From the NCBI GenBank assembly GCA_028278555.1, contig JANQEA010000072.1, forward strand, positions 103,195 to 147,131: a stretch of 43,937 bases of DNA, given 5' to 3'. This document shows, one piece after another, positions 25,308 through 32,961 of this stretch. The stretch's first letter is position 1; each line of letters begins with the position of its first letter. Origin of the DNA: Candidatus Bipolaricaulota bacterium (lineage in GTDB: Bacteria; Bipolaricaulota; Bipolaricaulia; UBA7950; UBA9294). The notes below the pieces were generated by a model. That model did no database searches. It was given only the letters and a program-made list of their open reading frames with translations, and was not told the DNA's origin. Both the position numbers and the translations under genes were made by a program.

Positions 25308-26077
25308 GCGGACGGCGGATCCGCAATGTGCTGCGGAAGGAATGGCTGCTGATGGCTCGATCCCCGAGCAGCCTGCTGTTCGTCGCCGGCATCCCGCTCC
25401 TCTTGATCGGGCAGGCGCTCCTCCTGTCGTGGATCCTCCCGAGATTCCTGGGCGTCGACGTTCCGATTGCATCCGGCATGGCAGAGGATCTAGGAAGCAT
25501 CGAGCGGTTCCGGATTCTTCTACTCGACCAATTCCGGTTCTTCGTCCTGTTGATTCCGGCAATGGTCGCCAACGTCTTCGCCACCCTGAGCATCGTCGAG
25601 GAGAAGTTGACGCGGACGCTCGAACCACTCCTCGCCACGCCGGTCCGAACCTGGGAGCTCCTACTCGGGAAGGTCCTTTCCGGCGCGATCCCGGCCGTCG
25701 CCGTCGCCTGGGCAAGCACCGGGCTGTTCGTCCTCCTCGCAATCGGGCTCGGCTGGGGTCCTCTCCTTCGATCGGTGATCGACCCGTCCTGGCATCTCTC
25801 GGTCTTCTTGCTGACTCCGGCGATCTCGATCCTCAGCTTCGTCCTCGGCGTCATCGGTTCCTCTCGCGCCAGCGACGCGAAGGGGGCGCAGAACCTTGCT
25901 GTGGTCGTCGTGCTGCCGCTGTTTGCGTTGATCGCAGTCCAGGTCGTCGGGTGGGTTCGGTTCACCCCGCCCTTGACGCTTGCGCTCTCCCTCGGCATTG
26001 CCGCGCTCGACGTCCTGATGCTTCGGCTCGCCGTCCGGCTCTTCGCTCGCGAGTCAATCCTCATCCGCTGGCGGTAG
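25304..26077 (+). CDS. ABC-2 type transporter permease
   Basis: The 257-residue membrane protein has six hydrophobic segments. A first segment (SLLFVAGIPLLLIGQALLL) is followed by an external loop, then a cytosolic EEKLTRTLEPLLATPVRTWE motif. That E-x-x-x-T-x-E-x-L-L-x-x-P-x pattern is the coupling helix typical of ABC-2 permeases. It starts by ATGA overlap with the ATPase gene and ends the operon begun by the BTAD regulator. The half-size permease would function as a dimer with two copies of the ATPase. Confidence 0.87.
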   Translation: MSGRRIRNVLRKEWLLMARSPSSLLFVAGIPLLLIGQALLLSWILPRFLGVDVPIASGMAEDLGSIERFRILLLDQFRFFVLLIPAMVANVFATLSIVEEKLTRTLEPLLATPVRTWELLLGKVLSGAIPAVAVAWASTGLFVLLAIGLGWGPLLRSVIDPSWHLSVFLLTPAISILSFVLGVIGSSRASDAKGAQNLAVVVVLPLFALIAVQVVGWVRFTPPLTLALSLGIAALDVLMLRLAVRLFARESILIRWR

Positions 26078-26149
26078 GGACAACGCAGATTCCTCTCATG
26101 GATCGGCATGATCCACGAGGGTAGACTCTCCCGGCTCGGCGGAGGGGGA

Positions 26150-27307
26150 ATGCGCAAGTTACTCGAGCAGAATCGCGGGCTGTTCGTCTATCTCATCGTC
26201 TCAAGCTTCCTGCTCAACTTCGGACACCGCGTCTGGCAGGCGATGTTCAACAACTTCGCCGTCGAGAAGATCGGTGTCGGACCGGAGGCGATCGGCTGGA
26301 TCCAGTCGGTTCGCGAGCTGCCGGGGCTCATGGCCTTTCTCCTCGCGTTCCTCGCGCTCGTCCTCTCCGAGCTACGGATTATGGCGCTCAGCCTTGTCGT
26401 CCTCGGAGTCGGTCTCGTCTTCACCGGGCAGGCGACATCAATCCCGTTCCTCCTCGTCGCAACGATCGTGATGAGCTTCGGGTTCCATTTCTTCGAGCCG
26501 TGCAGCAATGGCGTGGTTCTGATGAGTATCGAGCGGGCGGAGAGTCCGAAGGTCCTCGGTCAGCTTCGAAGCCTCGGAGCGATCGCTGCGCTGACGGCGA
26601 CCGGCGTGGTCTACCTTCTCGTCGATCGGCTCGGGTATCGCGCGCTGTTCACGATCATCGGGATCGCCGTCGCCGTTGGAGGTGTCATTCTACTTACCCG
26701 CGCCAAGGGGCATCACGGCCTTCCGCCAAAGCGTCACGTCAAGCTCCGGAAGCGCTATTGGCTCTTCTACACTCTCGCCTTCCTGATGGGGAGCCGCCGT
26801 CACATCTTCACGACGTTCGCGCCGTTCCTCCTCGTCCTTACCTACGGCGTAAACGTGCAGACGATGTCGATCCTGTTTCTCGTCAACGCCCTCATCAACA
26901 CGTACGTCTATCAGAAGGTCGGCAAGCTCGTGGCGAAGCTCGGCGAGCGCACGATGCTGACGATTGCCTTTGCGACGCTCATCCCTGTCTTCCTCGGCTA
27001 TGCCTACGTCAGCATCCTGCCGATCCTCTTCGTCCTGTTCGTCCTCGACAACATGCTGTTCGGATTCAACCTCGGCCTGACGACCTACCTGCAGAAGATC
27101 GCGCTGACTCCGGAGGAGCTGACGAGCAACCTTTCGGCGCAGACGACGATCAACCACATGTCCGCGGTGATCATCCCGGTCGGCGGCGGAACGATCTGGG
27201 CGCTTCTCGGACCGCAAGCAACGTTCATGATCGGCGTTGCGATCGCCGCCATCTCCCTCGTCCTGGCGCAGTGGATCCGCGTTCCGGACGCGCGCCCTCA
27301 GGAGTGA
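26150..27307 (+). CDS. MFS transporter
   Basis: The 385-residue protein has about 11-12 hydrophobic segments. The frame extends upstream to 26108, but GGAGGGGG directly precedes the ATG at 26150, and the first membrane helix starts at residue 12. It lacks the usual D-R-x-G-R-R loop between helices 2 and 3, so it belongs to a divergent branch. A conserved basic loop (PPKRHVKLRKRYW) separates the halves. The substrate is unknown. It is 72 bases after the ABC permease and 74 bases before the F420-ligase-like gene. Confidence 0.8.
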   Translation: MRKLLEQNRGLFVYLIVSSFLLNFGHRVWQAMFNNFAVEKIGVGPEAIGWIQSVRELPGLMAFLLAFLALVLSELRIMALSLVVLGVGLVFTGQATSIPFLLVATIVMSFGFHFFEPCSNGVVLMSIERAESPKVLGQLRSLGAIAALTATGVVYLLVDRLGYRALFTIIGIAVAVGGVILLTRAKGHHGLPPKRHVKLRKRYWLFYTLAFLMGSRRHIFTTFAPFLLVLTYGVNVQTMSILFLVNALINTYVYQKVGKLVAKLGERTMLTIAFATLIPVFLGYAYVSILPILFVLFVLDNMLFGFNLGLTTYLQKIALTPEELTSNLSAQTTINHMSAVIIPVGGGTIWALLGPQATFMIGVAIAAISLVLAQWIRVPDARPQE

Positions 27308-27381
27308 CCGCTTGGGACCTGTGGGACCGAGTGGGCGAGAGCTATAATCGCCGAGCACCCGAGGGAGGACGACGTAGCCAG

Positions 27382-28380
27382 ATGCTGCAAAATGAACCCC
27401 CACGAGCAGATCCCCAACACCATCCAATCGCATTCATCCCGCTGAGCGTTCCGGACGCGATCCATCCGAACGAGACAGGAGGTCGGACGGCCGGAGCCTT
27501 CTTCCTCGATCTGATCGAGTCCTCCGGCCTCGCACCGCAGGACAAGGACGTCCTCATCGTCAGCTCGAAGGTCGCCTCGTTCTTCGAACCGGATTGCGTC
27601 GTCCGTTTGGCCGATGTCGTTCCATCCCGAAAGGCGCGCCTCCTCGGACGATTGTTCGGCCGAGATCCACGGAAGATTCAGCTCGTTCTCGAACAGGGAA
27701 ACGTCTTCCTCGTCATCCCGATGAAGCGGATCATCCGGATTCCGAGCATGCGCCGGATGCTCGAGGAGCGTTCGGCGAATCCGGAAGCGATGCGGAAGGG
27801 ATACGAGGAGCTAAACAACTACACGCTCGTCGTCCGAAACCACGCCGCCTACCTCGATGAGGCGGGAATCGACCACACGAATTCGCCGGACGAGTTTGTC
27901 ACGCTCCTCCCCTGCGATCCCTGCCGATCGGCACAGACGATCCGCGACGAGATTCGCGAGCGCGCCGGAGCCGAGGTCGCCGTCATCCTCTCGGACACGA
28001 TCACCTGCGTCGGGCGGATGGGCTCGCAGGACATTGCGATCGGGTACGCCGGGATCGATCCGATCACCCGGGCGACATTCAGCGACGATCTGTTCGGGAT
28101 TCCGCGCTCCGGCGGGATCGACCTCGTGATCGACTCGATCGCCGGGATGGCCGGCCTGATCATGGGGCAGACGACCGAGCGGCGCCCCGCGGTCCTCCTC
28201 CGAGGCCTCGACTACGCGCCGGAGCGCGACGCCGAAGCTCCGGGGATGGCTGCCGTCGAAATGCCGTCCGGCTCGGAATGGCGGATTGCGGTCTACACGG
28301 TTCTCGCGACGTTGCGCTATCGGCTCGGGAGTCTGCTCGCGTTTCAGCCGAATCCTAGGCGCCCGGCGAATCGCCGATAG
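27382..28380 (+). CDS. F420-0:gamma-glutamyl ligase-like (CofE family) protein
   Basis: The 332-residue protein aligns in outline with CofE, which adds glutamate to coenzyme F420-0 using GTP. Recognisable parts are VLIVSSKVASFFEPD (N-terminal sheet), GIDHTNSPDEFVTLLP, VAVILSDT, DIAIGYAGIDPI, DDLFGIPRS and VLLRGLDY. The usual D-T-x-G-R-x-x-R loop reads DTITCVGRMGS, so the nucleotide or metal site is altered. No other F420 genes are in the window. It may act as a different amino-acid ligase. No ribosome binding site directly precedes the ATG at 27382. Its last 26 bases overlap the convergent PLP gene. Confidence 0.75.
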   Translation: MLQNEPPRADPQHHPIAFIPLSVPDAIHPNETGGRTAGAFFLDLIESSGLAPQDKDVLIVSSKVASFFEPDCVVRLADVVPSRKARLLGRLFGRDPRKIQLVLEQGNVFLVIPMKRIIRIPSMRRMLEERSANPEAMRKGYEELNNYTLVVRNHAAYLDEAGIDHTNSPDEFVTLLPCDPCRSAQTIRDEIRERAGAEVAVILSDTITCVGRMGSQDIAIGYAGIDPITRATFSDDLFGIPRSGGIDLVIDSIAGMAGLIMGQTTERRPAVLLRGLDYAPERDAEAPGMAAVEMPSGSEWRIAVYTVLATLRYRLGSLLAFQPNPRRPANRR

Positions 28381-29845
28381 TGAGGTCGTCGGCCGCATCG
28401 CCGAAGACGTCGGCGAACGTCTCAGGAGCGCGCCAGAGTTCGGCCATCCCATCGGCGCGGATCGCGACCTTCGCCGGTCGAGGGAATCCGCAGCTATTCG
28501 AAGCGAAGTGGTCGGCGCTGTACGCCCCCGTGTGATAGATGACGCAGCGGTCGCCGGGGGACGGAAGTCGATTCAGCCTGACCTTCGCCTTGCTGACCAT
28601 GTCGCCCGAAAAGCAGAGCCGGCCTGCGAGGAACGCATCGACAGGATGATCGTCTTCCCGCTCTGGCAGGACGGCGGCCGGGAACATGTCGGGCGAGATC
28701 AGATTCGTTCCGTGGTTGTTGATCCCCATGTCGAGAGAGACGACCGGATGCCCAAGGACGGTCTTCACGCCGGCCGCTCGGACAAGCGTGATCCCTGCCG
28801 GAGCCATCAGCGATCGCCCCGGCTCGACGATCAAGCGTGGACTCCCGATATCGGTCAGGCGATCGAGGATCGTCGCGCCATTCCCGAGACGGCGTGAGAA
28901 CACATGATCGAGCATTCGCTCGGCCGGATACTCCGACCAATAAGCCTTGCCGACCCATCGCGGGCTTGCCTGGCCGCGCGCTGCGCGAGCGTAGCCCATC
29001 GGCAGGTCATTCCAGGTAGTCGCCTCCGAGGCAGGGCCTTCGCCGCGAAGCCTCGCGAGGAGGCGTGAGGCGAAGTCCGCCCATTCATCCCCCGCGAAGA
29101 ACGCGATCGGGAACCCTCCGCCGATGTCGATCGATTCGACGTCCAATCCGCAACCGCCTGCGATCTCCGCCAGCCGGAAGAGGTGATCGAAGAGGAGGAC
29201 GTACCCATTCGGATCGGCGATCTGCGTGCCGATGTGTGCTGACAGGCCGCGAAACCGGAGTCGATCGGACGACGCAATCCGAGCGAAGAGCCGCTCGGCC
29301 TCATCGATGTGGAACCCGAACTTCGTCCAATCGGCGGCCGTCGTCTGATCCTCCGCCGTCAGCCCGGAAAGAGGCATCCCGCGAAACCGGGTGAGGACAT
29401 CTGCGCCGGTTCCGGCTCGCTTGGCCCGGTCCTCGAGCTGTTCCAGCTCGACCTCGTTGTCGAGCGCAAGCAAGGCTCCGGCATCGAGTGCCGTGTCAAG
29501 ATACTCGTTCGACTTGGCGTTTCCGTTGCAGATGATTGCCGACGGCGCGATCCCTTCCTCGAGTGCCGCACGCAGCTCGTATTCGGACGCGACGTCGGCA
29601 CCGAGGCCGAGCCGTTTCGCAGTCCGAATGGCGCCGCGACACGGGTTCGACTTCACAGCGAACGCGACGGTCGAGTTCGTGTATCGCGTCGCGAGAACGT
29701 CGAAGAACCCCCGGGTGTTCTCCTCCAGCTCCTCGAGGAAGATCGCATGCAGCGGAAGCCCGTACCGTTCGATCAATCGCTCGATCAACGGTTGATGGGA
29801 ACCGAGAAGTGCGTCGAGACGAGTTGTGGTGCTCCGCTGAGGCAT
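28355..29845 (-). CDS. Fold-III PLP-dependent decarboxylase (DAP/ornithine decarboxylase-like)
   Basis: The 496-residue protein has the LysA/ODC fold. Lys65 in FAVKSNP is the PLP Schiff-base lysine. SAHIGTQI (His204), the phosphate-binding IDIGGGFPI (242-244), VEPGRSLMAPAG (341-352) and the active-site Cys in LCFSGD follow in order. It would decarboxylate a basic or meso-diamino acid, but residue choice does not fix the substrate. It is longer than typical family members (about 420) because of an insert around residues 269-320. Convergent with the CofE-like gene, overlapping it by 26 bases. No ribosome binding site precedes the ATG; the upstream promoter would give a leaderless mRNA. Confidence 0.8.
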   Translation of the reverse strand: MPQRSTTTRLDALLGSHQPLIERLIERYGLPLHAIFLEELEENTRGFFDVLATRYTNSTVAFAVKSNPCRGAIRTAKRLGLGADVASEYELRAALEEGIAPSAIICNGNAKSNEYLDTALDAGALLALDNEVELEQLEDRAKRAGTGADVLTRFRGMPLSGLTAEDQTTAADWTKFGFHIDEAERLFARIASSDRLRFRGLSAHIGTQIADPNGYVLLFDHLFRLAEIAGGCGLDVESIDIGGGFPIAFFAGDEWADFASRLLARLRGEGPASEATTWNDLPMGYARAARGQASPRWVGKAYWSEYPAERMLDHVFSRRLGNGATILDRLTDIGSPRLIVEPGRSLMAPAGITLVRAAGVKTVLGHPVVSLDMGINNHGTNLISPDMFPAAVLPEREDDHPVDAFLAGRLCFSGDMVSKAKVRLNRLPSPGDRCVIYHTGAYSADHFASNSCGFPRPAKVAIRADGMAELWRAPETFADVFGDAADDLTIGDSPGA

Positions 29846-29853
29846 GATGTCGC

Positions 29854-29882
29854 ATGGTAAGCGACGGCGCAGACCCTGTCAG
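29854..29882 (-). promoter_or_regulatory. Promoter of the PLP decarboxylase gene
   Basis: On the minus strand CTGACA (29882-29877) and TACCAT (29859-29854) are 17 bases apart. Transcription would start about 7 bases after the -10, at or within a couple of bases of the ATG at 29845, leaving no leader. Confidence 0.5.
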
Positions 29883-30109
29883 CCCAGTTCCGGGATGACC
29901 CGAGACAGCTGTCCGTGATGTCGCGCACACTCCGCAACGATTGCCGACCGAACGTATCGGTCTCAGAGAAGCCGCAGTGACACAGCGTTTCCGTTCGAGC
30001 AATCTGCAGCGCTATTTCGAGACGCACATATCATTCGGTCATATTCACACTGCGATGTAAATAGCCTTCTGCGACAGATGTCCGAAGGGGCGTCTTCGCC
30101 ATTGGGATC
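29883..30109. other. Intergenic region between divergent genes
   Basis: About 230 bases separate the promoters of the PLP decarboxylase (minus) and the microprotein (plus). I see no frame with a ribosome binding site, no strong inverted repeat and no RNA gene in it. Confidence 0.5.
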
Positions 30110-30138
30110 TTGTCAGAGGCCTGGGGGCGTGCTATCGT
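30110..30138 (+). promoter_or_regulatory. Promoter of the 33-residue microprotein gene
   Basis: TTGTCA (30110-30115) and TATCGT (30133-30138) are separated by exactly 17 bases. The predicted start near 30145 leaves a leader of about 15 bases that consists mostly of the AGGAGGTGGAG ribosome binding site. Confidence 0.6.
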
Positions 30139-30160
30139 GAGAATCAATAGGAGGTGGAGA

Positions 30161-30262
30161 ATGCCTATCACAATCACGATCACAAGCGGAATGCTCCTCG
30201 CCTTCTTCTGGGCGTTCTGGATCTTCGCGTTCGCTGGTTGGTGGTGCGGCGGGCCCTGCTAG
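30161..30262 (+). CDS. 33-residue membrane microprotein
   Basis: A short frame begins ATG at 30161, 5 bases after a near-perfect AGGAGGTGG ribosome binding site, and ends TAG at 30262. It starts MPITITITSG. The core is one hydrophobic, aromatic helix (LLAFFWAFWIFAFAGWW), and the end is CGGPC with two Cys. A consensus-like promoter lies just upstream. The combination of promoter, site and membrane-spanning composition makes chance unlikely, though no homologue is known to me. A role in the membrane (regulator of a transporter or sensor) is possible but not shown. It precedes the secreted protein gene by 35 bases. Confidence 0.6.
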   Translation: MPITITITSGMLLAFFWAFWIFAFAGWWCGGPC

Positions 30263-30297
30263 AGTCAGCGCAGCACGGTGCATGAGGGGGATCTAAC

Positions 30298-31401
30298 GTG
30301 ATGCAGATCACCGGAGCAAGGAGGATACTCATTGTCTCCTCCTTGCTCGTTCTTCTTCTCGCGGGCTCGGCGTTCGCCGATCCGCGCGAACGATTCGCCC
30401 AGGAGACGGGACTCGACATCGACCTGATCGGGGTCGTCCAGGTCGAGATCGATGGGATCGAGCTGACGCTCACCTTCGTCTTCATCAACGATCGGACGTT
30501 CCGCAGCAAGATCTCCGCGGAGCTGCGCGCAACGCTGGCGCCGTACGTCGGGCGAAACGCTCTGTACGTCAATCCGAGCGTCGAGCAGGTCGTGGGGCAG
30601 TTCGGCTTCTCGCCGTTCGACGTCTCCATCCGCCAAACCGGCGAACCCACGTTCATCCCCGATGCCACCTCATGGATTGAGATCTCCTTCGGCTTTCTGG
30701 CGGGTAGGTTCGAAGTGAATCCGAGCGGGCCGGACCGTGGTTCCGGCAGCGAGGGAATCCTTGTGCTCGGTGACGCGATCGATTCGACTCGCCCCTTCGA
30801 TCTGCTCTATCGAGGCCAAGAGGTACACTTCGAGATCGGCACCACGTACGCTACGACACCGACGACAACACCGGTTCCGCGTTCTGCGACACGGTCGCAC
30901 GAGCCGGTCGATGTCGCGCCGCTCGGCGAGACAGGCTCTCTGCAGGGGGTCCTGATGCACGAGGAGTTCTCCGCCGAGTCGATGGCGGCGCTCCTCGAGC
31001 TCGATGCCGACCTGGTTCGCGTCATGGTCCTTGCTCCGCGGGACGAGGAGTTGCGGATGCTCTTCGTCCGACTCGGGGAGTCGATCCGCGAGAGCCCGCT
31101 CGGCCCCGACTTGGTCGCCGCACTCGATCCGCTGATCGGAACGGGAGCCGTTATGGTGTGGGTCTTCTCGGCCGAGGGTGCGGCCTTCTCGCCGTGGACG
31201 TTCTACATCAAGCAGGACGGAACGAACTACGTCTTCTTCAGCTCGGCCTCGTTCGTCGAGCTGACCGAAGGTTTCCTCCGTGTCGAGCGGGTGAACGCGG
31301 GAGAAGTCGTTGCCGGGGTGATCCGTCTTCCGAAGTCCGTCGACGCAGACCGGCCGTTCTCCGTCTACTACGGGACCTCGGCCGTCGACTACTACCCGTA
31401 G
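30298..31401 (+). CDS. Secreted protein of unknown function
   Basis: The 367-residue protein starts with a signal peptide: ARR, a hydrophobic core (ILIVSSLLVLLLAG) and cleavage after SAFA. GTG at 30298 is preferred over ATG at 30301 because GAGGGGG lies 7 bases before it. The mature part has two beta-rich halves joined by a Thr/Pro linker (TTYATTPTTTPVP, about residues 180-195). Both halves end in similar strands (RPFDLLYRGQEV and RPFSVYYGTSAV), suggesting a duplicated fold. No catalytic motif or family is recognised. It is probably cotranscribed with the upstream microprotein. Confidence 0.75.
   Translation: MMQITGARRILIVSSLLVLLLAGSAFADPRERFAQETGLDIDLIGVVQVEIDGIELTLTFVFINDRTFRSKISAELRATLAPYVGRNALYVNPSVEQVVGQFGFSPFDVSIRQTGEPTFIPDATSWIEISFGFLAGRFEVNPSGPDRGSGSEGILVLGDAIDSTRPFDLLYRGQEVHFEIGTTYATTPTTTPVPRSATRSHEPVDVAPLGETGSLQGVLMHEEFSAESMAALLELDADLVRVMVLAPRDEELRMLFVRLGESIRESPLGPDLVAALDPLIGTGAVMVWVFSAEGAAFSPWTFYIKQDGTNYVFFSSASFVELTEGFLRVERVNAGEVVAGVIRLPKSVDADRPFSVYYGTSAVDYYP
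30314..30348 (+). repeat. 12-bp perfect hairpin inside the signal-peptide codons
   Basis: GAGCAAGGAGGA (30314-30325) and TCCTCCTTGCTC (30337-30348) pair perfectly around an 11-base loop. The left arm contains AAGGAGG, a full Shine-Dalgarno sequence, which the hairpin would hide. It lies at codons 6-17 of the secreted protein gene. Confidence 0.65.
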
Positions 31402-31462
31402 TCCGCGGCTTCCCCTTGACACATCCAGCGGCTTCGGTCCGGCCGTTAGCTCGGAGGGCGTG

Positions 31463-32023
31463 ATGAGATTGATCCTCGCCTCCAATTCCCCACGAAGACG
31501 CGAGCTCCTCTCACGATTGACGAGCGATTTCTCCGTCGTTCCAAGCCGGGTCGATGAGGTCGCAGTCGGCACGCCGGAAGAGCAGGCCGTCGAGATCGCT
31601 CGCGCGAAGGCGCACGATGTCGGACGTCGAGAACACGGAGTGATCATCGGGGCGGATACGATCATCGTCATCGACGGCGACATCCTTGGAAAGCCTGCGT
31701 CGCGCGCTCACGCCCGTGAGATCCTCGAGCGCTTGAGCGGACGGGATCACTCCGTGCTCACCGGGCTTTGCCTATGGGATACCGAGTCGAACACAGAGAA
31801 GCTCGCCTGCGAAGAGACTCGCGTGACGTTCCGAGCGATCGACAATGAGGAGATCGACGCCTATCTCGACACCGATGAGTACCTCGACAAGGCCGGAGCC
31901 TATGGCATCCAAGGTGCTGCCGCGAAGCTGATCTCCGGAATCGAGGGCGAATACACCAACGTGATGGGCCTTCCGCTCTGCCGACTGACGCTCCTCTTGC
32001 GAGAGATGGGAGTCCGGCTGTAG
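31463..32023 (+). CDS. maf: Maf family nucleotide pyrophosphatase
   Basis: The protein is 186 residues from the ATG at 31463, chosen over the GTG three bases earlier because GGAGGG is better spaced. Maf hallmarks are all present: LASNSPRRRELL at the start, VIIGADTIIVIDG, LGKPASRAHA, a central SVLTGLCL and DKAGAYGIQGAAA near the end, and NVMGLPL. Maf proteins hydrolyse non-canonical nucleoside triphosphates (dTTP/UTP or modified pyrimidine types) to monophosphates and pyrophosphate and can restrain division. The Gly-x-Tyr-Gly-Ile-Gln form fits the dTTP/UTP branch (YhdE-like). PanB follows 58 bases downstream. Confidence 0.92.
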   Translation: MRLILASNSPRRRELLSRLTSDFSVVPSRVDEVAVGTPEEQAVEIARAKAHDVGRREHGVIIGADTIIVIDGDILGKPASRAHAREILERLSGRDHSVLTGLCLWDTESNTEKLACEETRVTFRAIDNEEIDAYLDTDEYLDKAGAYGIQGAAAKLISGIEGEYTNVMGLPLCRLTLLLREMGVRL

Positions 32024-32081
32024 CCTCTACATCGCAGCACCGCTTCGAACGAATCAGGTAGCCGCCAGAAGGAGGAGGGCA

Positions 32082-32945
32082 TTGGTGTCCGAGAAGAAGA
32101 AACACAGCATTCACACGCTCCAGAAGATGAAGGCCGAAGGGGAGAAGATCGCCTGGCTGACAGCGTACGACTACCCGACGGCGCTGTTCGCCGAAGCCGC
32201 GGGACTCGACATGCTCCTCGTCGGGGATTCCCTCGGAATGTGCGTCTACGGGTACGACGGAACTGTCCCGGTCACGATGGAGCAATGCATCGTCCACTGC
32301 GAGGCCGTCCGACGCGCAGCCCCGAACACGTTCGTCATGGGCGACATGCCGTTCATGAGCTATCAGGTCAGCGACGAAGATGCCGTCCGCAACGCGGGGC
32401 GCTTCCTCAAGGAGGCGAACGTCGACGCGATCAAGCTCGAGGGCGGGGTGCGTGTGATCTCGAAGATCCGGGCGATCCTCGACGCGGGGATCGTCGTCTG
32501 CGGCCACATCGGGCTGACGCCGCAGAGTTCCGGGCAGCTCGGCGGGCACAAGGCACAGGGTCGGACGGTTGCATCGGCGCGAGCGGTAATCGAAGACGCG
32601 CTTGCCATCGAGGAGGCCGGTGCCCAGCTCCTCCTTCTCGAGGCCGTGCCCCCGGAGGTCGCCGGGTTCATCACTGAGAAGCTGGCGATCCCAGTCCTGA
32701 GCATCGGGGCCGGCCCCGAGTGCGACGGGCAGCTCCTGATCGTCTCCGACCTGATCGGCCAGTTCCAGGCGTTCACACCGAAGTTCGTCAAGCGCTACTG
32801 CAACGTCGCCGAGTTGGTGACGGACGCGATGCGAGAGTACGTCAAGGACGTTAAAGCGGGCACCTTCCCGAGCGACGAGCACTGCTATCACATGCTCAAG
32901 GCGGAGGCCGGAGGGTTCCCCGACCTTCAGAAGGAATTCGAATAG
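32082..32945 (+). CDS. panB: 3-methyl-2-oxobutanoate hydroxymethyltransferase (PanB)
   Basis: PanB catalyses the first step of pantothenate synthesis, transferring a one-carbon unit from methylene-tetrahydrofolate to 2-oxoisovalerate. The 287-residue protein is of normal length. It has the metal site VGDSLGMCVYGYDGTVPV, GDMPFMSYQ, IKLEGG, GHIGLTPQ with the substrate-binding Gln, the catalytic Glu in LLLLEAVP and SIGAGPECDGQ. AAGGAGGAGGG precedes a TTG (32082) and a GTG (32085); either may be used. The next gene follows in 16 bases. No panC or panD is in the window. Confidence 0.95.
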   Translation: MVSEKKKHSIHTLQKMKAEGEKIAWLTAYDYPTALFAEAAGLDMLLVGDSLGMCVYGYDGTVPVTMEQCIVHCEAVRRAAPNTFVMGDMPFMSYQVSDEDAVRNAGRFLKEANVDAIKLEGGVRVISKIRAILDAGIVVCGHIGLTPQSSGQLGGHKAQGRTVASARAVIEDALAIEEAGAQLLLLEAVPPEVAGFITEKLAIPVLSIGAGPECDGQLLIVSDLIGQFQAFTPKFVKRYCNVAELVTDAMREYVKDVKAGTFPSDEHCYHMLKAEAGGFPDLQKEFE

Positions 32946-32961
32946 GCGCGAGGAGGGATCG

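Noticed and set aside
27343..27348. TATAAT before the F420-ligase-like gene, and TAGAAT at 11636 and 19391
   Set aside because: Each is a good -10 match, but none has a -35 at suitable spacing, so they remain unproven.
30331..30333. ATT as an alternative start of the secreted protein
   Set aside because: It has ideal spacing from AAGGAGG, but ATT starts are rare and this would drop the positively charged n-region of the signal peptide; GTG at 30298 is preferred.
31416..31421. A perfect TTGACA before maf
   Set aside because: No -10 hexamer lies 16-18 bases downstream, so I do not call a promoter.
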